Shown here: positions 25,640 through 35,013 of the stretch, piece after piece
How the letters are laid out: the number at the start of each line of letters is the position of its first letter
Position numbering within the stretch: the first letter of the stretch is position 1
NCBI GenBank assembly: GCA_029202445.1
Contig: CP119321.1
Span: forward strand, 1,116,001-1,180,000
Length of the DNA stretch: 64,000 bases
Source: Candidatus Microbacterium phytovorans
Lineage (GTDB): Bacteria > Actinomycetota > Actinomycetes > Actinomycetales > Microbacteriaceae
Direction of reading: 5' to 3'
Notes under the pieces: model-generated
Seen by the model: only the letters and a program-made list of their open reading frames with translations
Told to the model about the DNA's origin: nothing
The model's database searches: none
Program-made: the position numbers and the translations under genes

Positions 25640-27121
25640 TCAGCGCGTCAAATACTTCTGATCCAGAAGGCGCGCAACGACACGCTCGGCGGCATGTCCG
25701 TCATCCCGTGCATTGAAGCGCTCACGCCACGACGCGTACCGGTCGAGGTAGCGCTGCTCGACATCGCCGTCGAGGATCGCGGCCTCGAGCTGCTCCTGCG
25801 TCGCCGTGAGCGGTCCGGGCGCGTGACGCTCGAGGTCGAAGTAGAAGCCGCGCAACTCCCCCCGGTAATGATCGAGGTCGGGGGCGAAGAAGTAGATCGG
25901 CTTCCCCGTGACCGTGAAGTCGAACATGACCGAGGAGTAGTCCGTCACGAGCATGTCGGCGACCAGCAGCAGACGGGAGACATCGGGATACGAGGTGACG
26001 TCGATGACGCGCGGGCGACGTCGATCGCCGGCGTCCCCGACATCTCCGCCGCGGGTGGTCGCGTCCTCCCCGGCAGAGAGCGTGCGCGAGTGGCCGCGCA
26101 CGAGAACGACCGTGCCGGTGGCCGCGGCGAGCCGCTGGAGGTCGAGGAAGTCGACGACCTGATCTCTGTCGTCACGCCAGGTCGGGGCGTAGAGGAGGAC
26201 ACGGTCGTCCTCGCCGAGCCCCAGCTGCCCGCGTACGTCGGCTCCGTCACCCCTGACCAGCACGTCGTTGCGCGGGTATCCCTCGATCCAGACCGGACGG
26301 CGGCGGAACGCGTACGCACCCCGAAGGATGCCGGCGGCATAGGGGTTCTGGGCGAGAAGCACGTTCCATCGGCGCGCCTCACGCAGCACCGCCACAGCGC
26401 GCCGGAGGTGGAACCCGGGCCGGTGGAGGGCCAGGCGTTTGAGGGGCGTCCCATGCCACGTCTGAAGGACCACCTGACCCGGGCGGCGTACGAAACGACG
26501 CCGCAGCCAGTCGTTGACCACGAGCAGTCGCGCGGCTCCTCGCGCACGCCACCACTCAGGACTGCCTTCCACCACCGGTATCGCACCCTCGGGAACGGCG
26601 ACGGAGAGATCGGCGACGCTCCAGTAGCGAACCAGCCCCGGCAGGACGCGAGTGAGCTCTCGATCGATGGCCAGCGGGTTGCAGCTCGCATTGCGACCAT
26701 AGAAGCTCTCGAAGAACACAGCCTCCTCGAGTCCCAGCGGGCGGGTGGCGTACCGGCGCTCGAGGGCGTCCTGCCCCTCGCCCGAATCGTAGGCCGGATC
26801 GATCGGCGGGCCGATCTCGACGTGCCCGTCGTGCAACGAAGCGCGAAGCAGCCCCAGCTGTGCAAGCGGGAGGTCGACGTCGACGGGCAGCACGGTGCCA
26901 TCGTCGGCACTCACCCGGAGGCTGTACCTCCCGGCCGGCAGCGGCAGGGGGTCGCTCCCCCAGCGTGCGGCCCGCAGCGGGACGACGGCGCGCCACGTCT
27001 TCCCACGACCGGTCACGGCAGCCGACACGCTTGCTCGGGGCCCGCGCAGTTCCACGGCAGGTCTGGCGCCGCTGCCGTGCAGTTCCAGCACGGGTCCTTC
27101 GGCGAATCGTGCGCGGATCAT
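25640..27121 (-). CDS. CDP-glycerol glycerophosphotransferase family protein (TagF-like)
   Basis: A 493-residue enzyme of the TagB/TagF family that adds polyol phosphate from a CDP-linked donor to a growing teichoic-acid-type chain. Residues 1-~140 are a beta-rich extra domain of unknown role. The catalytic GT-B-like part follows with ESFYGRNASCNP (~155), QTWHGTPLKRLAL (~228), YAPTWRDD (~314) and VTDYSSVMFDFTVTGKP (~405). ATG 27121 overlaps the stop of the upstream TagF-like gene by 4 nt. The stop is 81 bp before the CAP gene start, on the same strand. Confidence 0.9.
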   Translation of the reverse strand: MIRARFAEGPVLELHGSGARPAVELRGPRASVSAAVTGRGKTWRAVVPLRAARWGSDPLPLPAGRYSLRVSADDGTVLPVDVDLPLAQLGLLRASLHDGHVEIGPPIDPAYDSGEGQDALERRYATRPLGLEEAVFFESFYGRNASCNPLAIDRELTRVLPGLVRYWSVADLSVAVPEGAIPVVEGSPEWWRARGAARLLVVNDWLRRRFVRRPGQVVLQTWHGTPLKRLALHRPGFHLRRAVAVLREARRWNVLLAQNPYAAGILRGAYAFRRRPVWIEGYPRNDVLVRGDGADVRGQLGLGEDDRVLLYAPTWRDDRDQVVDFLDLQRLAAATGTVVLVRGHSRTLSAGEDATTRGGDVGDAGDRRRPRVIDVTSYPDVSRLLLVADMLVTDYSSVMFDFTVTGKPIYFFAPDLDHYRGELRGFYFDLERHAPGPLTATQEQLEAAILDGDVEQRYLDRYASWRERFNARDDGHAAERVVARLLDQKYLTR

Positions 27122-28377
27122 GCCGTCGCTCCTCTCCGGCCGCCCCGTACGCGGTGCCGCGCGCCCTGCAACGCCCGGATGCGGCGATGCACGCGTTCGG
27201 TGTTGCCGCCGTCCCGATGGGCGTGGACCGCGCGGTCGAGAGCGACGGCGCGCGCGACGCGGCGTTCGCGCTCGTCGGCGTCCGAGAGGACGTGCTCCAC
27301 CTGCGCGACGGCGTGGGTCCACGACTGCGCCTCGGAATCGTGCGTCACCTCGGCGTAGTGGCCGTAGAAGCCCCGTTCTCGCGCGTAGGCGACGGCATCG
27401 GGGGCGAGGAAGACCACCGGCAGAGGCACGAGAGAAGCATCGAAGATGAGCGACGAGTAGTCGGTCAGCAGAAGGCTCATCGCCGGGAGAAGCGGTGTCA
27501 CGTCGGCGACGAGGTCGCTTCCGAGCAGCCTCACGCGCTCACCCAACCCCGGCGTGTAGTCCCCCGCGCCGAGCGGATGCGACCGCACGAGCAGCATTGC
27601 ATCGGTCGCCTCCAGCGCCGCGCGGATGCTCACCCAGTCGGCCTCGGTGGGCACCGCGGGATCGGGAGCGCCGTCACGCCAGGTGGGTGCATAGAGCACG
27701 AGACGCCGATCCCCGACATCGCCGACCGCCGCGACGACCGCCGCGCGTGCCCGCGCACGTCGCTCCTCGTCCGTCCCCTGTGACAGCACGTCGACCCGGG
27801 GTTCGCCCGTCACCGGGACCCGCTCGTCGGATAGCGCGAAGGCGGACTCGAGGCGCCCCCGGACGACGTGCGACGCGGCCGGCAGCAGGGCGATGCGTCG
27901 CTGCGTCGCGCGATACAGCGCCGCGATCAGCGGACGGAGCAGGGGAAGAGGGGCACGGAGGGTGGCGGGAGAGTCCAGGCCGATCCGCTTCAGCGGGATC
28001 CCGTGCCAGAGCTGCACGAGCAATCCCCCACCCGTCGCGTAGCGGTTGACGTCTCCGAACCCGTGGGTGACCACGATGACCTCGGCGCGTGCCGTGCGCC
28101 AGAAGCCGCGCAGCGACCCCTTGCGGACGGTGGGGATGCCGCGCGCAGCGGCCTCGGCATCCTGTCGCTCGTCGGCGGTCAGCCAGACCGCGCGCGCTCC
28201 CTCACGGGTCGCGACCTGCCACAGCGCGAGGGCACCGTCCGCGATTCCCACCGCACAGCCGAACACCCAGGCGTCGCGCGAGCGGGGAACGATCGCTGTC
28301 ACGAGGCGTCCGATCGCGTAGAGCGGGATACGCGCCAACTGGGCGGCGTTGCCCGCAGAGAAGGAGAAGGACGCCAC
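27118..28377 (-). CDS. CDP-glycerol glycerophosphotransferase family protein (TagB/TagF-like)
   Basis: A 419-residue polyol-phosphate transferase-like protein. Key motifs: VQLWHGIPLKRIGL (~121), LYAPTWRDG (~229) and LLTDYSSLIFDASL (~303). It lacks the N-terminal beta domain of its downstream partner, with which it overlaps by 4 nt, so the two probably act consecutively in one polymer. GTG 28377 lies 6 nt after TAGGCT, and both sit inside a perfect 16-bp inverted repeat (28368-28406). The start is therefore predicted leaderless. The N-terminal ~30 residues are hydrophobic/basic, fitting membrane association. Confidence 0.9.
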   Translation of the reverse strand: MASFSFSAGNAAQLARIPLYAIGRLVTAIVPRSRDAWVFGCAVGIADGALALWQVATREGARAVWLTADERQDAEAAARGIPTVRKGSLRGFWRTARAEVIVVTHGFGDVNRYATGGGLLVQLWHGIPLKRIGLDSPATLRAPLPLLRPLIAALYRATQRRIALLPAASHVVRGRLESAFALSDERVPVTGEPRVDVLSQGTDEERRARARAAVVAAVGDVGDRRLVLYAPTWRDGAPDPAVPTEADWVSIRAALEATDAMLLVRSHPLGAGDYTPGLGERVRLLGSDLVADVTPLLPAMSLLLTDYSSLIFDASLVPLPVVFLAPDAVAYARERGFYGHYAEVTHDSEAQSWTHAVAQVEHVLSDADERERRVARAVALDRAVHAHRDGGNTERVHRRIRALQGARHRVRGGRRGATA

Positions 28378-28406
28378 CCCGCGAGCCTATCGCGGGGTGG
28401 CGTCCT
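28368..28406 (-). terminator. Perfect 16-bp inverted repeat: htrA terminator overlapping tagF-like promoter and start
   Basis: Arms 28368-28383 and 28391-28406 are perfectly complementary around a 7-nt loop. Read leftward it follows the htrA stop by ~43 nt and is followed by a pyrimidine-rich TTCTCCTTCTC tail, as in an intrinsic terminator. The loop holds TAGGCT (-10 box) and the 3' arm holds GTG 28377. Confidence 0.75.
28384..28389 (-). promoter_or_regulatory. -10 box TAGGCT inside hairpin loop
   Basis: Reverse-strand TAGGCT with a 6-nt spacer to GTG 28377, located in the loop of the inverted repeat. Confidence 0.55.
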
Positions 28407-28448
28407 GTCTTCCGTGGCGACCTCCCGGGCGCAGCGAGGTTGGGCGGG

Positions 28449-29915
<1,467 letters not shown>

Positions 29916-30001
29916 GGCGTTTCCTTCTTTCCAAGACGACTTCAGCATGGCCCCGGTTTCTGTGCGTTCCTTATGCCCGCACCCCGATGTCGCTATGCGT
30001 G

Positions 30002-30007
30002 TAGCGT
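30002..30007 (+). promoter_or_regulatory. -10 box TAGCGT, leaderless aminotransferase promoter
   Basis: TAGCGT followed by 7 nt and ATG 30015. Confidence 0.45.
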
Positions 30008-30014
30008 GAGGCCG

Positions 30015-31229
30015 ATGCGACACGTCCCCGGAGCCTGGTCCCGCGCTGCCCGCGGAGCAGGCCTCCTCGGTCCCGACGGCACCGGCATCCCCACCATCTT
30101 CGCCGAGATGAGCGCCCTCGCGGTCGAACACGGAGCGATCAACCTCGGGCAGGGCTTCCCCGACGAGGACGGCCCGGCCGTCGTCCTCGAAGCGGCTCGT
30201 GCCGCGATCGCCTCCGGAGGCAACCAGTATCCGCCGGGACGCGGAACCGCGGACCTGCGCGCGGCGATCTCCGAGCATCAAGCGCGCTTCTACGGCATCC
30301 CCGTGGATCCCGACCGCGAGGTGCTCGTGACCGCCGGGGCGACCGAAGGGCTCGCGGCGACGCTTCTCGCGCTCATCGACGGTCCGGGCGACGAGGTCGT
30401 CGTCTTCGAGCCCTACTACGACGCCTACGCCGCGTGTGTCGCTCTCGCCGGTGCGCGCCTCGTGACGGTGCCGCTGCGACGGCCCGACTTCCAGCCCGAT
30501 GCGGACGACCTCCGCCGCGCCGTCACCGACCGCACGCGCGTCATCCTCGTCAACGACCCGCACAACCCCACGGGTGCTGTGCTGACCGAGGACGTCCTGG
30601 ACGAGGTGGTGCGGCTGGCCGCTCGTCACGACGCAGTCATCGTGACCGACGAGGTCTACGAGCACCTGGTGTTCGGCGCGCCTCACGTGCCCATCGCACG
30701 CCGCGAGGAGGCACGGGAGCGCACGCTCACGATCTCGTCCGGAGGGAAGACGTTCTCCACGACGGGCTGGAAGATCGGCTGGGTCACCGGCCCGGCGGAG
30801 CTCGTCGACGCGGTGCTCGCGGTCAAGCAGTGGCTCACGTACGTCAACGGCGGACCCTTCCAGCCGGCGATCGCGGTGGGGTTGCGCCTGGACGACGGAT
30901 TCTTCACAGATCTCGCCGCCACGCTCGCCGACAAGCACGAGGTGCTGGCGGCCGGCCTTCGCTCCGCGGGCTTCGACGTGATCCCGCCGCGTGGCGGCTA
31001 CTTCACCGTCGCGGATGCAGCGGACCTCTGCGATCGACTGGGCGTAGCGGATGCCGATGCCCTCTGCCGTCTGATGCCCGCCCGCGCGGGGGTCGCCGCG
31101 ATCCCGTTGACCGCGTTCGTCACGCCCGAGCATCGGCAGGACTACGCGACGCTCGTGCGATTCGCCGCATGCAAGCGGGTGGACGTCATCGAGGAGGCAT
31201 CGGCGCGCCTGGCCGCCCTCGGTCGCTGA
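30015..31229 (+). CDS. PLP-dependent class I/II aminotransferase (DapC / glutamine transaminase-like)
   Basis: A 404-residue fold-type I aminotransferase very similar in layout to mycobacterial DapC and to kynurenine/glutamine transaminases. Motifs: INLGQGFPDEDGP (~37), NQYPPGRGTADLR (~70), DPHNPTGAVL (~180), TDEVYEHLVF (~212) and SSGGKTFSTTGWKIGW (~240) with the PLP-binding Lys. It may make N-succinyl-diaminopimelate precursors, or transaminate keto acids such as the methionine-salvage keto acid using glutamine. The convergent neighbour is an omega-amidase-like hydrolase, which favours the second view. ATG 30015 fits a leaderless start. Confidence 0.92.
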   Translation: MRHVPGAWSRAARGAGLLGPDGTGIPTIFAEMSALAVEHGAINLGQGFPDEDGPAVVLEAARAAIASGGNQYPPGRGTADLRAAISEHQARFYGIPVDPDREVLVTAGATEGLAATLLALIDGPGDEVVVFEPYYDAYAACVALAGARLVTVPLRRPDFQPDADDLRRAVTDRTRVILVNDPHNPTGAVLTEDVLDEVVRLAARHDAVIVTDEVYEHLVFGAPHVPIARREEARERTLTISSGGKTFSTTGWKIGWVTGPAELVDAVLAVKQWLTYVNGGPFQPAIAVGLRLDDGFFTDLAATLADKHEVLAAGLRSAGFDVIPPRGGYFTVADAADLCDRLGVADADALCRLMPARAGVAAIPLTAFVTPEHRQDYATLVRFAACKRVDVIEEASARLAALGR

Positions 31230-31235
31230 CGCTGC

Positions 31236-32072
31236 TCAGCTGCGCGTCGCGTCGGGGGCCGGTGTTCCCGTGCGCGGTGTGACGGCGAACCGCCGTAGCC
31301 GCAGTGCGGGGTTGACGCGACGCACACGATCGACCGCCTCGGGGTCGAGGTGTGCCACCGCGACATCCCTAGCGGTCCCCACAGCGGCGATCTCGACCCC
31401 CTGAGGGTCGACGATCATGGAGGCGCCGACACCGAGAGGCGGCGGATGATCCGCCGCCGCGACGAAGAGGGTGTTCTCGATGGCGCGCGCGTGCAGGAGC
31501 GTGCGCCAGTGGTGCTCTTTGAGCGGACCGCGTACCCACTCCGCCGCGACGAGCACGACATGAGCGCCCGTGTCGGCGAGCAGTCGTGCCACTTCCGGGA
31601 AGCGCAGGTCGTAGCAGGTCATCAAGGCGAAGCGGATGCCGTCGACCTCGAACGTCTGGGGCTCGCCGATCTCCCCCGGCTCGACCCAATCCGACTCCCG
31701 CTGACCGAAGGCGTCGTAGAGGTGCAGTTTCCGGTAGACGGCCCGCACGCCCGACCCGTCGACGGCGATCACAGCGTTGCGCACCCGCCGTCCACCCCCG
31801 CGTTCGAGGAGGCCTGCCACCACCGTGACGCCGTGGCGCTGCGCGAGCTCGCGGAGCGCGCCGGCGAACGGACCGTCGATCTCCTGGGCGTGCTCGACGA
31901 GCGAGTCGTCGAAAGGATCGAGGAAGTAGCTCGCGTACTCCGGGAACAGGACGACGCGCGCTCCCCGCGCTGCGGCGCGTTCGGTGAGCTCGCCGATGGC
32001 CGCGAGGTTGGCGTCCTCATCAGCCGTCGGAGCGAACTGCGCGACCGCGACGGCGACGGCATCCCGGCTCAT
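31236..32072 (-). CDS. Carbon-nitrogen hydrolase (nitrilase superfamily, omega-amidase-like)
   Basis: A 278-residue nitrilase-superfamily amidase. The Glu-Lys-Cys catalytic triad is visible in LFPEYAS (~43), YRKLHLYDAF (~113) and LMTCYDLRFPE (~151), with a second Glu in the WVRGPLKEHHW region. Length and motifs fit omega-amidases and related deaminated-glutathione amidases, which hydrolyse small omega-amides. It ends 6 bp from the convergent aminotransferase gene. Its start overlaps the stop of the DUF6328 gene (ATGA), so the two are co-transcribed. Exact substrate is inferred. Confidence 0.92.
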   Translation of the reverse strand: MSRDAVAVAVAQFAPTADEDANLAAIGELTERAAARGARVVLFPEYASYFLDPFDDSLVEHAQEIDGPFAGALRELAQRHGVTVVAGLLERGGGRRVRNAVIAVDGSGVRAVYRKLHLYDAFGQRESDWVEPGEIGEPQTFEVDGIRFALMTCYDLRFPEVARLLADTGAHVVLVAAEWVRGPLKEHHWRTLLHARAIENTLFVAAADHPPPLGVGASMIVDPQGVEIAAVGTARDVAVAHLDPEAVDRVRRVNPALRLRRFAVTPRTGTPAPDATRS

Positions 32073-32599
32073 CGACTGCTCGCTTCGATCCGATGCGAGC
32101 GCACGAGGACGGGCATGACGATCCAGAGGAGGACGATGACGAGGGCCATCACGCCGCCCGTCACCCAGGCGGCGGCGTCACCCACCACGATGTCGAACAC
32201 GAATGCCACCACACCCACCATCATGGCGGACACCGTCAGCAGGGCGGTCAGCAGTGAGGCGTGGCCGTAGGCGACGATGGTCGGCTTCACACCGCGCCGG
32301 AACAGCAGACGGTGCAGGGCGACCGGTGCGAGCGCGATGATCGCGCTGAGCGCCGCGAGTACCACCAGTACGAGGTAGAACGTCCGCTGCCCCGACGACA
32401 GGTCGGCGAACGCCGGCTGGAACGCGAGCGCCAGAAGGAATCCCGTCAGGATCTGGGTCCCGGTCTGCAGCACCCGCAGCTCCTGCAGGACCTCGCTCCA
32501 GTTGCGGTCCGCACGCTCGTTGGCCGTCTCCTCGCGCCCGTCGCCCGGGCGGGCGTCCGGCGCGGGGTCGGCGGCGGGTGAGGCCGATGTGGATCCCAT
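32069..32599 (-). CDS. DUF6328 family membrane protein
   Basis: A 176-residue protein with a disordered N-terminus (~1-30), then the characteristic WSEVLQELRVLQTGTQILTGFLLALAF segment and four membrane helices. The family is common in actinobacteria and its function is unknown to me. ATG 32599 has GAGG 7 nt upstream and gives a family-sized protein; a longer upstream frame is Ser/Arg-rich noise. It leads a two-gene unit with the amidase, overlapping by 4 nt. Confidence 0.85.
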   Translation of the reverse strand: MGSTSASPAADPAPDARPGDGREETANERADRNWSEVLQELRVLQTGTQILTGFLLALAFQPAFADLSSGQRTFYLVLVVLAALSAIIALAPVALHRLLFRRGVKPTIVAYGHASLLTALLTVSAMMVGVVAFVFDIVVGDAAAWVTGGVMALVIVLLWIVMPVLVRSHRIEASSR

Positions 32600-32661
32600 G
32601 CGGCCATCCTCGCTCGCCACACTCGTCTGGGACAACAGGACGCTCCGACGGACGCAGCCGG

Positions 32662-32691
32662 TTCGACGCGGTCTCAGATCCGTGCTAGGCT
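32662..32691 (+). promoter_or_regulatory. Promoter of initiator tRNA
   Basis: TTCGAC (-35, 32662-32667) and TAGGCT (-10, 32686-32691) with an 18-bp spacer. The -10 ends 12 nt before the mature tRNA. Confidence 0.6.
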
Positions 32692-32703
32692 CGCTTCTTG
32701 TGC

Positions 32704-32777
32704 CGCGGGGTGGAGCAGCTCGGTAGCTCGCTGGGCTCATAACCCAGAGGTCGCAGGTTCAAATCCTGTCCCCGCAA
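32704..32777 (+). tRNA. Initiator tRNA-fMet (anticodon CAU)
   Basis: A 74-nt tRNA without encoded CCA. Initiator hallmarks are visible: the first pair is C1-A72 (mismatched), and the anticodon stem CTGGG/CCCAG carries the three consecutive G-C pairs next to loop CTCATAA, anticodon CAT. T-arm GTTCAAATC is standard. Confidence 0.96.
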
Positions 32778-32782
32778 CAGAT

Positions 32783-32819
32783 GAAGAAGGCGTCCCGATG
32801 GGGACGCCTTCTTCTTTTT
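32783..32819 (+). terminator. Intrinsic terminator after tRNA-fMet
   Basis: A perfect 14-bp stem (32783-32796 with 32801-32814), 4-nt loop and a TTTTT run at 815-819 relative to 32000. It ends the tRNA transcript and may also serve the convergent MarR gene. Confidence 0.92.
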
Positions 32820-32840
32820 GCGTGCCGACCAGCAGATTCG

Positions 32841-33338
32841 TCACGCGGTGGCGGACGGGTTCGCGTCTGGCTCCTGTGTCAGCGCCTCCTCCATGTCGCC
32901 GAGGAATCGGACGATCGCGCGCAGTTCGTCGTCGCTGTAGGACTCCACCGCCACGCGCATCTTCGTCATGCGCGCGCCGAGGTGTCGATAGAACTCGGTG
33001 CGCGCCGCCTCGGACAGCACGACGATCCGGGCGCGTCGGTCGTGGGGGTGCGGTCGCCGTTCGAGGTGACCGCTCCGGGTCAGCCGGTCGAGCAGCTTCG
33101 TCGTGGAGGCGGTGGAGATGGCCAGATGCGACGCGATGTCGTGGGGCGACACCCAGTGCCCGCGCTGCTCCCGCACGATGAGCATGCGCAGGGCGGCGAG
33201 GTCGCTCGCGTTCATGTCCATGTCGCCGCGTAGAGTTCCGTGCATACGGTCCATCGCGTCGGAGAATGCACGCACGGCACGCATCGCCTCGAGCACGAGC
33301 CCGTCGCGGGGAGTCGTGGGTACCCATCTCTCCTGCAC
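32841..33338 (-). CDS. MarR-family regulator (CrtR-like) of the carotenoid operon
   Basis: A 165-residue winged-helix repressor. The DNA-binding core reads DIASHLAISTASTTKLLDRLTRSGHLERR then PHPHDRRARIVVL, the MarR recognition helix and wing; flanking helices form the dimer interface. It is divergent from idi-crtE with 74 bp between them. In Corynebacterium glutamicum a MarR repressor (CrtR) sits in the same position and responds to prenyl diphosphates, so this gene probably regulates the crt operon. GTG 33338 has AGGAGG 10 nt upstream. The regulatory link is inferred from position and family. Confidence 0.88.
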   Translation of the reverse strand: MQERWVPTTPRDGLVLEAMRAVRAFSDAMDRMHGTLRGDMDMNASDLAALRMLIVREQRGHWVSPHDIASHLAISTASTTKLLDRLTRSGHLERRPHPHDRRARIVVLSEAARTEFYRHLGARMTKMRVAVESYSDDELRAIVRFLGDMEEALTQEPDANPSATA

Positions 33339-33382
33339 CGTGTGGACACCTCCTGTCAGAGTAGGTAGTATCGCTGAAAATC

Positions 33383-33397
33383 GCTAGATAAACTAGC
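33383..33397. promoter_or_regulatory. Candidate operator palindrome in the crt divergent promoter
   Basis: GCTAG-ataaa-CTAGC, a perfect 5-bp inverted repeat in the AT-rich middle of the MarR/idi interval. TANNNT boxes overlap or flank it on both strands (TAGTAT 33367-33372, TAAACT 33389-33394 forward; TAGTTT reverse at 33390-33395), so a bound MarR dimer could block both promoters. Confidence 0.5.
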
Positions 33398-33412
33398 AAT
33401 GGAGGTAATCGC

Positions 33413-33961
33413 ATGTCGCCGACAGAGCTCGTCGTCCTACTCGATGACGACGGACGGGAGATCGGCACGGCTCCGAAGGCCAGTGTGCACGGAACCGACA
33501 CTGCGCTGCACCTCGCATTCTCCTGCCACGTCTACAACTCCCGAGGCGAAACCCTCGTCACTCGGCGCGCGCTCGACAAGGGCACCTGGCCGGGGGTGTG
33601 GAGCAACTCCTTCTGCGGACACCCGCGTCCCGCCGAGCCCGTCATCGATGCCGTCCACCGGCGCGCCGAGCACGAGCTGGGCATCACGCTGCGCGACGTG
33701 CGACTCGCCCTCCCCCTGTTCCGCTACCGCGCCGTCGACGCGAGCGGCATCGTGGAGCACGAAGTCTGCCCCGTTTACATCGCGGTGACGGACGACGAGC
33801 CCGACCTCAATCCGCGCGAGGTGGCCGAGGCTCGCTGGGTCGACCCGGTGGGATTGGCCACGGGATTGCGCGTGACCCCGTGGGCCTTCAGCCCCTGGCT
33901 CGTGCTCCAGGCCGAGCAGCTCGACGTGCTCTCCAACGGGCAGGAGCGGAGAGCCTCGTGA
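33413..33961 (+). CDS. idi: Isopentenyl-diphosphate delta-isomerase (type I)
   Basis: A 182-residue Nudix-fold IPP isomerase converting IPP to DMAPP, feeding carotenoid synthesis. Visible are HLAFSCHVYNSRGETLVTRR, the catalytic Cys in WSNSFCGHPRP (~residues 63-73), and the metal-binding Glu/His in RRAEHELGI, plus EHEVCPVY with the second catalytic Glu. GGAGG lies 7 nt before ATG 33413. It is the first gene of the crt operon; its stop overlaps the crtE GTG. Length is standard. Confidence 0.95.
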   Translation: MSPTELVVLLDDDGREIGTAPKASVHGTDTALHLAFSCHVYNSRGETLVTRRALDKGTWPGVWSNSFCGHPRPAEPVIDAVHRRAEHELGITLRDVRLALPLFRYRAVDASGIVEHEVCPVYIAVTDDEPDLNPREVAEARWVDPVGLATGLRVTPWAFSPWLVLQAEQLDVLSNGQERRAS

Positions 33962-35013
33962 TCGAGCTCGCTCCCGAGCACCGCGAGAGCGTCGACGGTG
34001 CCATCGATCGCGCCCTGACGCGATTGGCCGCGCGCGCCCGACCCCACGGCGAATCGGCGCAAGCCCTCACCGCCGCCGTTCACGCCGCCGCGGCCGACGG
34101 CAAACGGCTGCGCCCGGCACTGGTCGTCGCCGCGTTCACGGCGTATGGCGGGGACACGGATGCCGTCCCCGCACTGTGGGACGTCGCAGCCGCGTTCGAG
34201 ATCCTGCACACGGCGCTCCTCGTCCACGACGACCTGATCGACCGCGACGACGAGCGCCGTGGCATCCCGAATGTCTCGGGGCGATTCCGCGCGCGGGCCC
34301 AGAGCTTCGGGGCAGATGCGCACGGCACGGCCGTCGTCGCGGATGCTGCGGCCGTCCTCGCGGGGGATCTTCTCCTCTTCGAGGCCACGCGCCTGGTCGC
34401 GACAGCGGCTCTCACCGACGTCGAGCGGGACGAGTTGTTCGCGGTGCTCGACGAAGCGCTCCTCGTGTCGGCGGTCGGCGAACTGGCCGACGCCGAGCAC
34501 GCGGCACGCGCCGATCTACCCGACGCCGAAGCGCTGCTGACCGCGGCACACGACAAGACGGCCGTGTACTCCTTCCGCGCCCCGTTGCGCGCCGGCGCCA
34601 TCCTCGCCGGCGCCGCCTCGCACCCCGCCCTCGCCGACGCGGCGGCGGCCCTCGGGCTCGCGTTCCAACTCGTCGACGACCTGATCGGCACTTTCGGCTC
34701 CCGCAGCCAAGCCGGGCGAGACCCCGGCGCCGATCTGCGCGAGGCCAAGCGAACGCCGCTGATCGCGCTGGCACGGCAGAGCGAGTCGTGGTCCCGCGTG
34801 AGCGACGCTCTGGCCGAGGCCCATACGGGACCGATCGCCGTGCGCCGTGCGCAGCGCGAGATCGAGGCGAGCGGTGCACGTGCGGGTGTCGAGGAGCTCG
34901 TGCGAGCCAACCTCCGCCGCGCCCGGGCCCACGCGGCATCCCCCGAGCTGCCGCCCCCTGCCGTCATGCTCCTCGCGGGGATCGCGGATGCCATCGAGCG
35001 GCGCATTCCGTGA
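33958..35013 (+). CDS. crtE: Polyprenyl (geranylgeranyl) diphosphate synthase
   Basis: A 351-residue trans-prenyltransferase making GGPP, the C20 precursor of carotenoids. The first Asp-rich motif is HDDLIDRDDERRG (~residues 88-100) and the second is LVDDLIG (~residues 238-244), a DDxxG form often seen in actinobacterial CrtE. GKRLRPAL near 45 binds IPP. GTG 33958 overlaps the idi stop, with GGAGAG just upstream. Its own stop overlaps crtB. Chain length C20 is inferred from the operon, not from sequence. Confidence 0.93.
   Translation: MIELAPEHRESVDGAIDRALTRLAARARPHGESAQALTAAVHAAAADGKRLRPALVVAAFTAYGGDTDAVPALWDVAAAFEILHTALLVHDDLIDRDDERRGIPNVSGRFRARAQSFGADAHGTAVVADAAAVLAGDLLLFEATRLVATAALTDVERDELFAVLDEALLVSAVGELADAEHAARADLPDAEALLTAAHDKTAVYSFRAPLRAGAILAGAASHPALADAAAALGLAFQLVDDLIGTFGSRSQAGRDPGADLREAKRTPLIALARQSESWSRVSDALAEAHTGPIAVRRAQREIEASGARAGVEELVRANLRRARAHAASPELPPPAVMLLAGIADAIERRIP

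Noticed and set aside
29916-31133. Reverse frame extending htrA by about 400 residues
   Set aside because: It lies opposite the aminotransferase gene; a good ribosome site and the expected Pro-rich tail begin at 29915.
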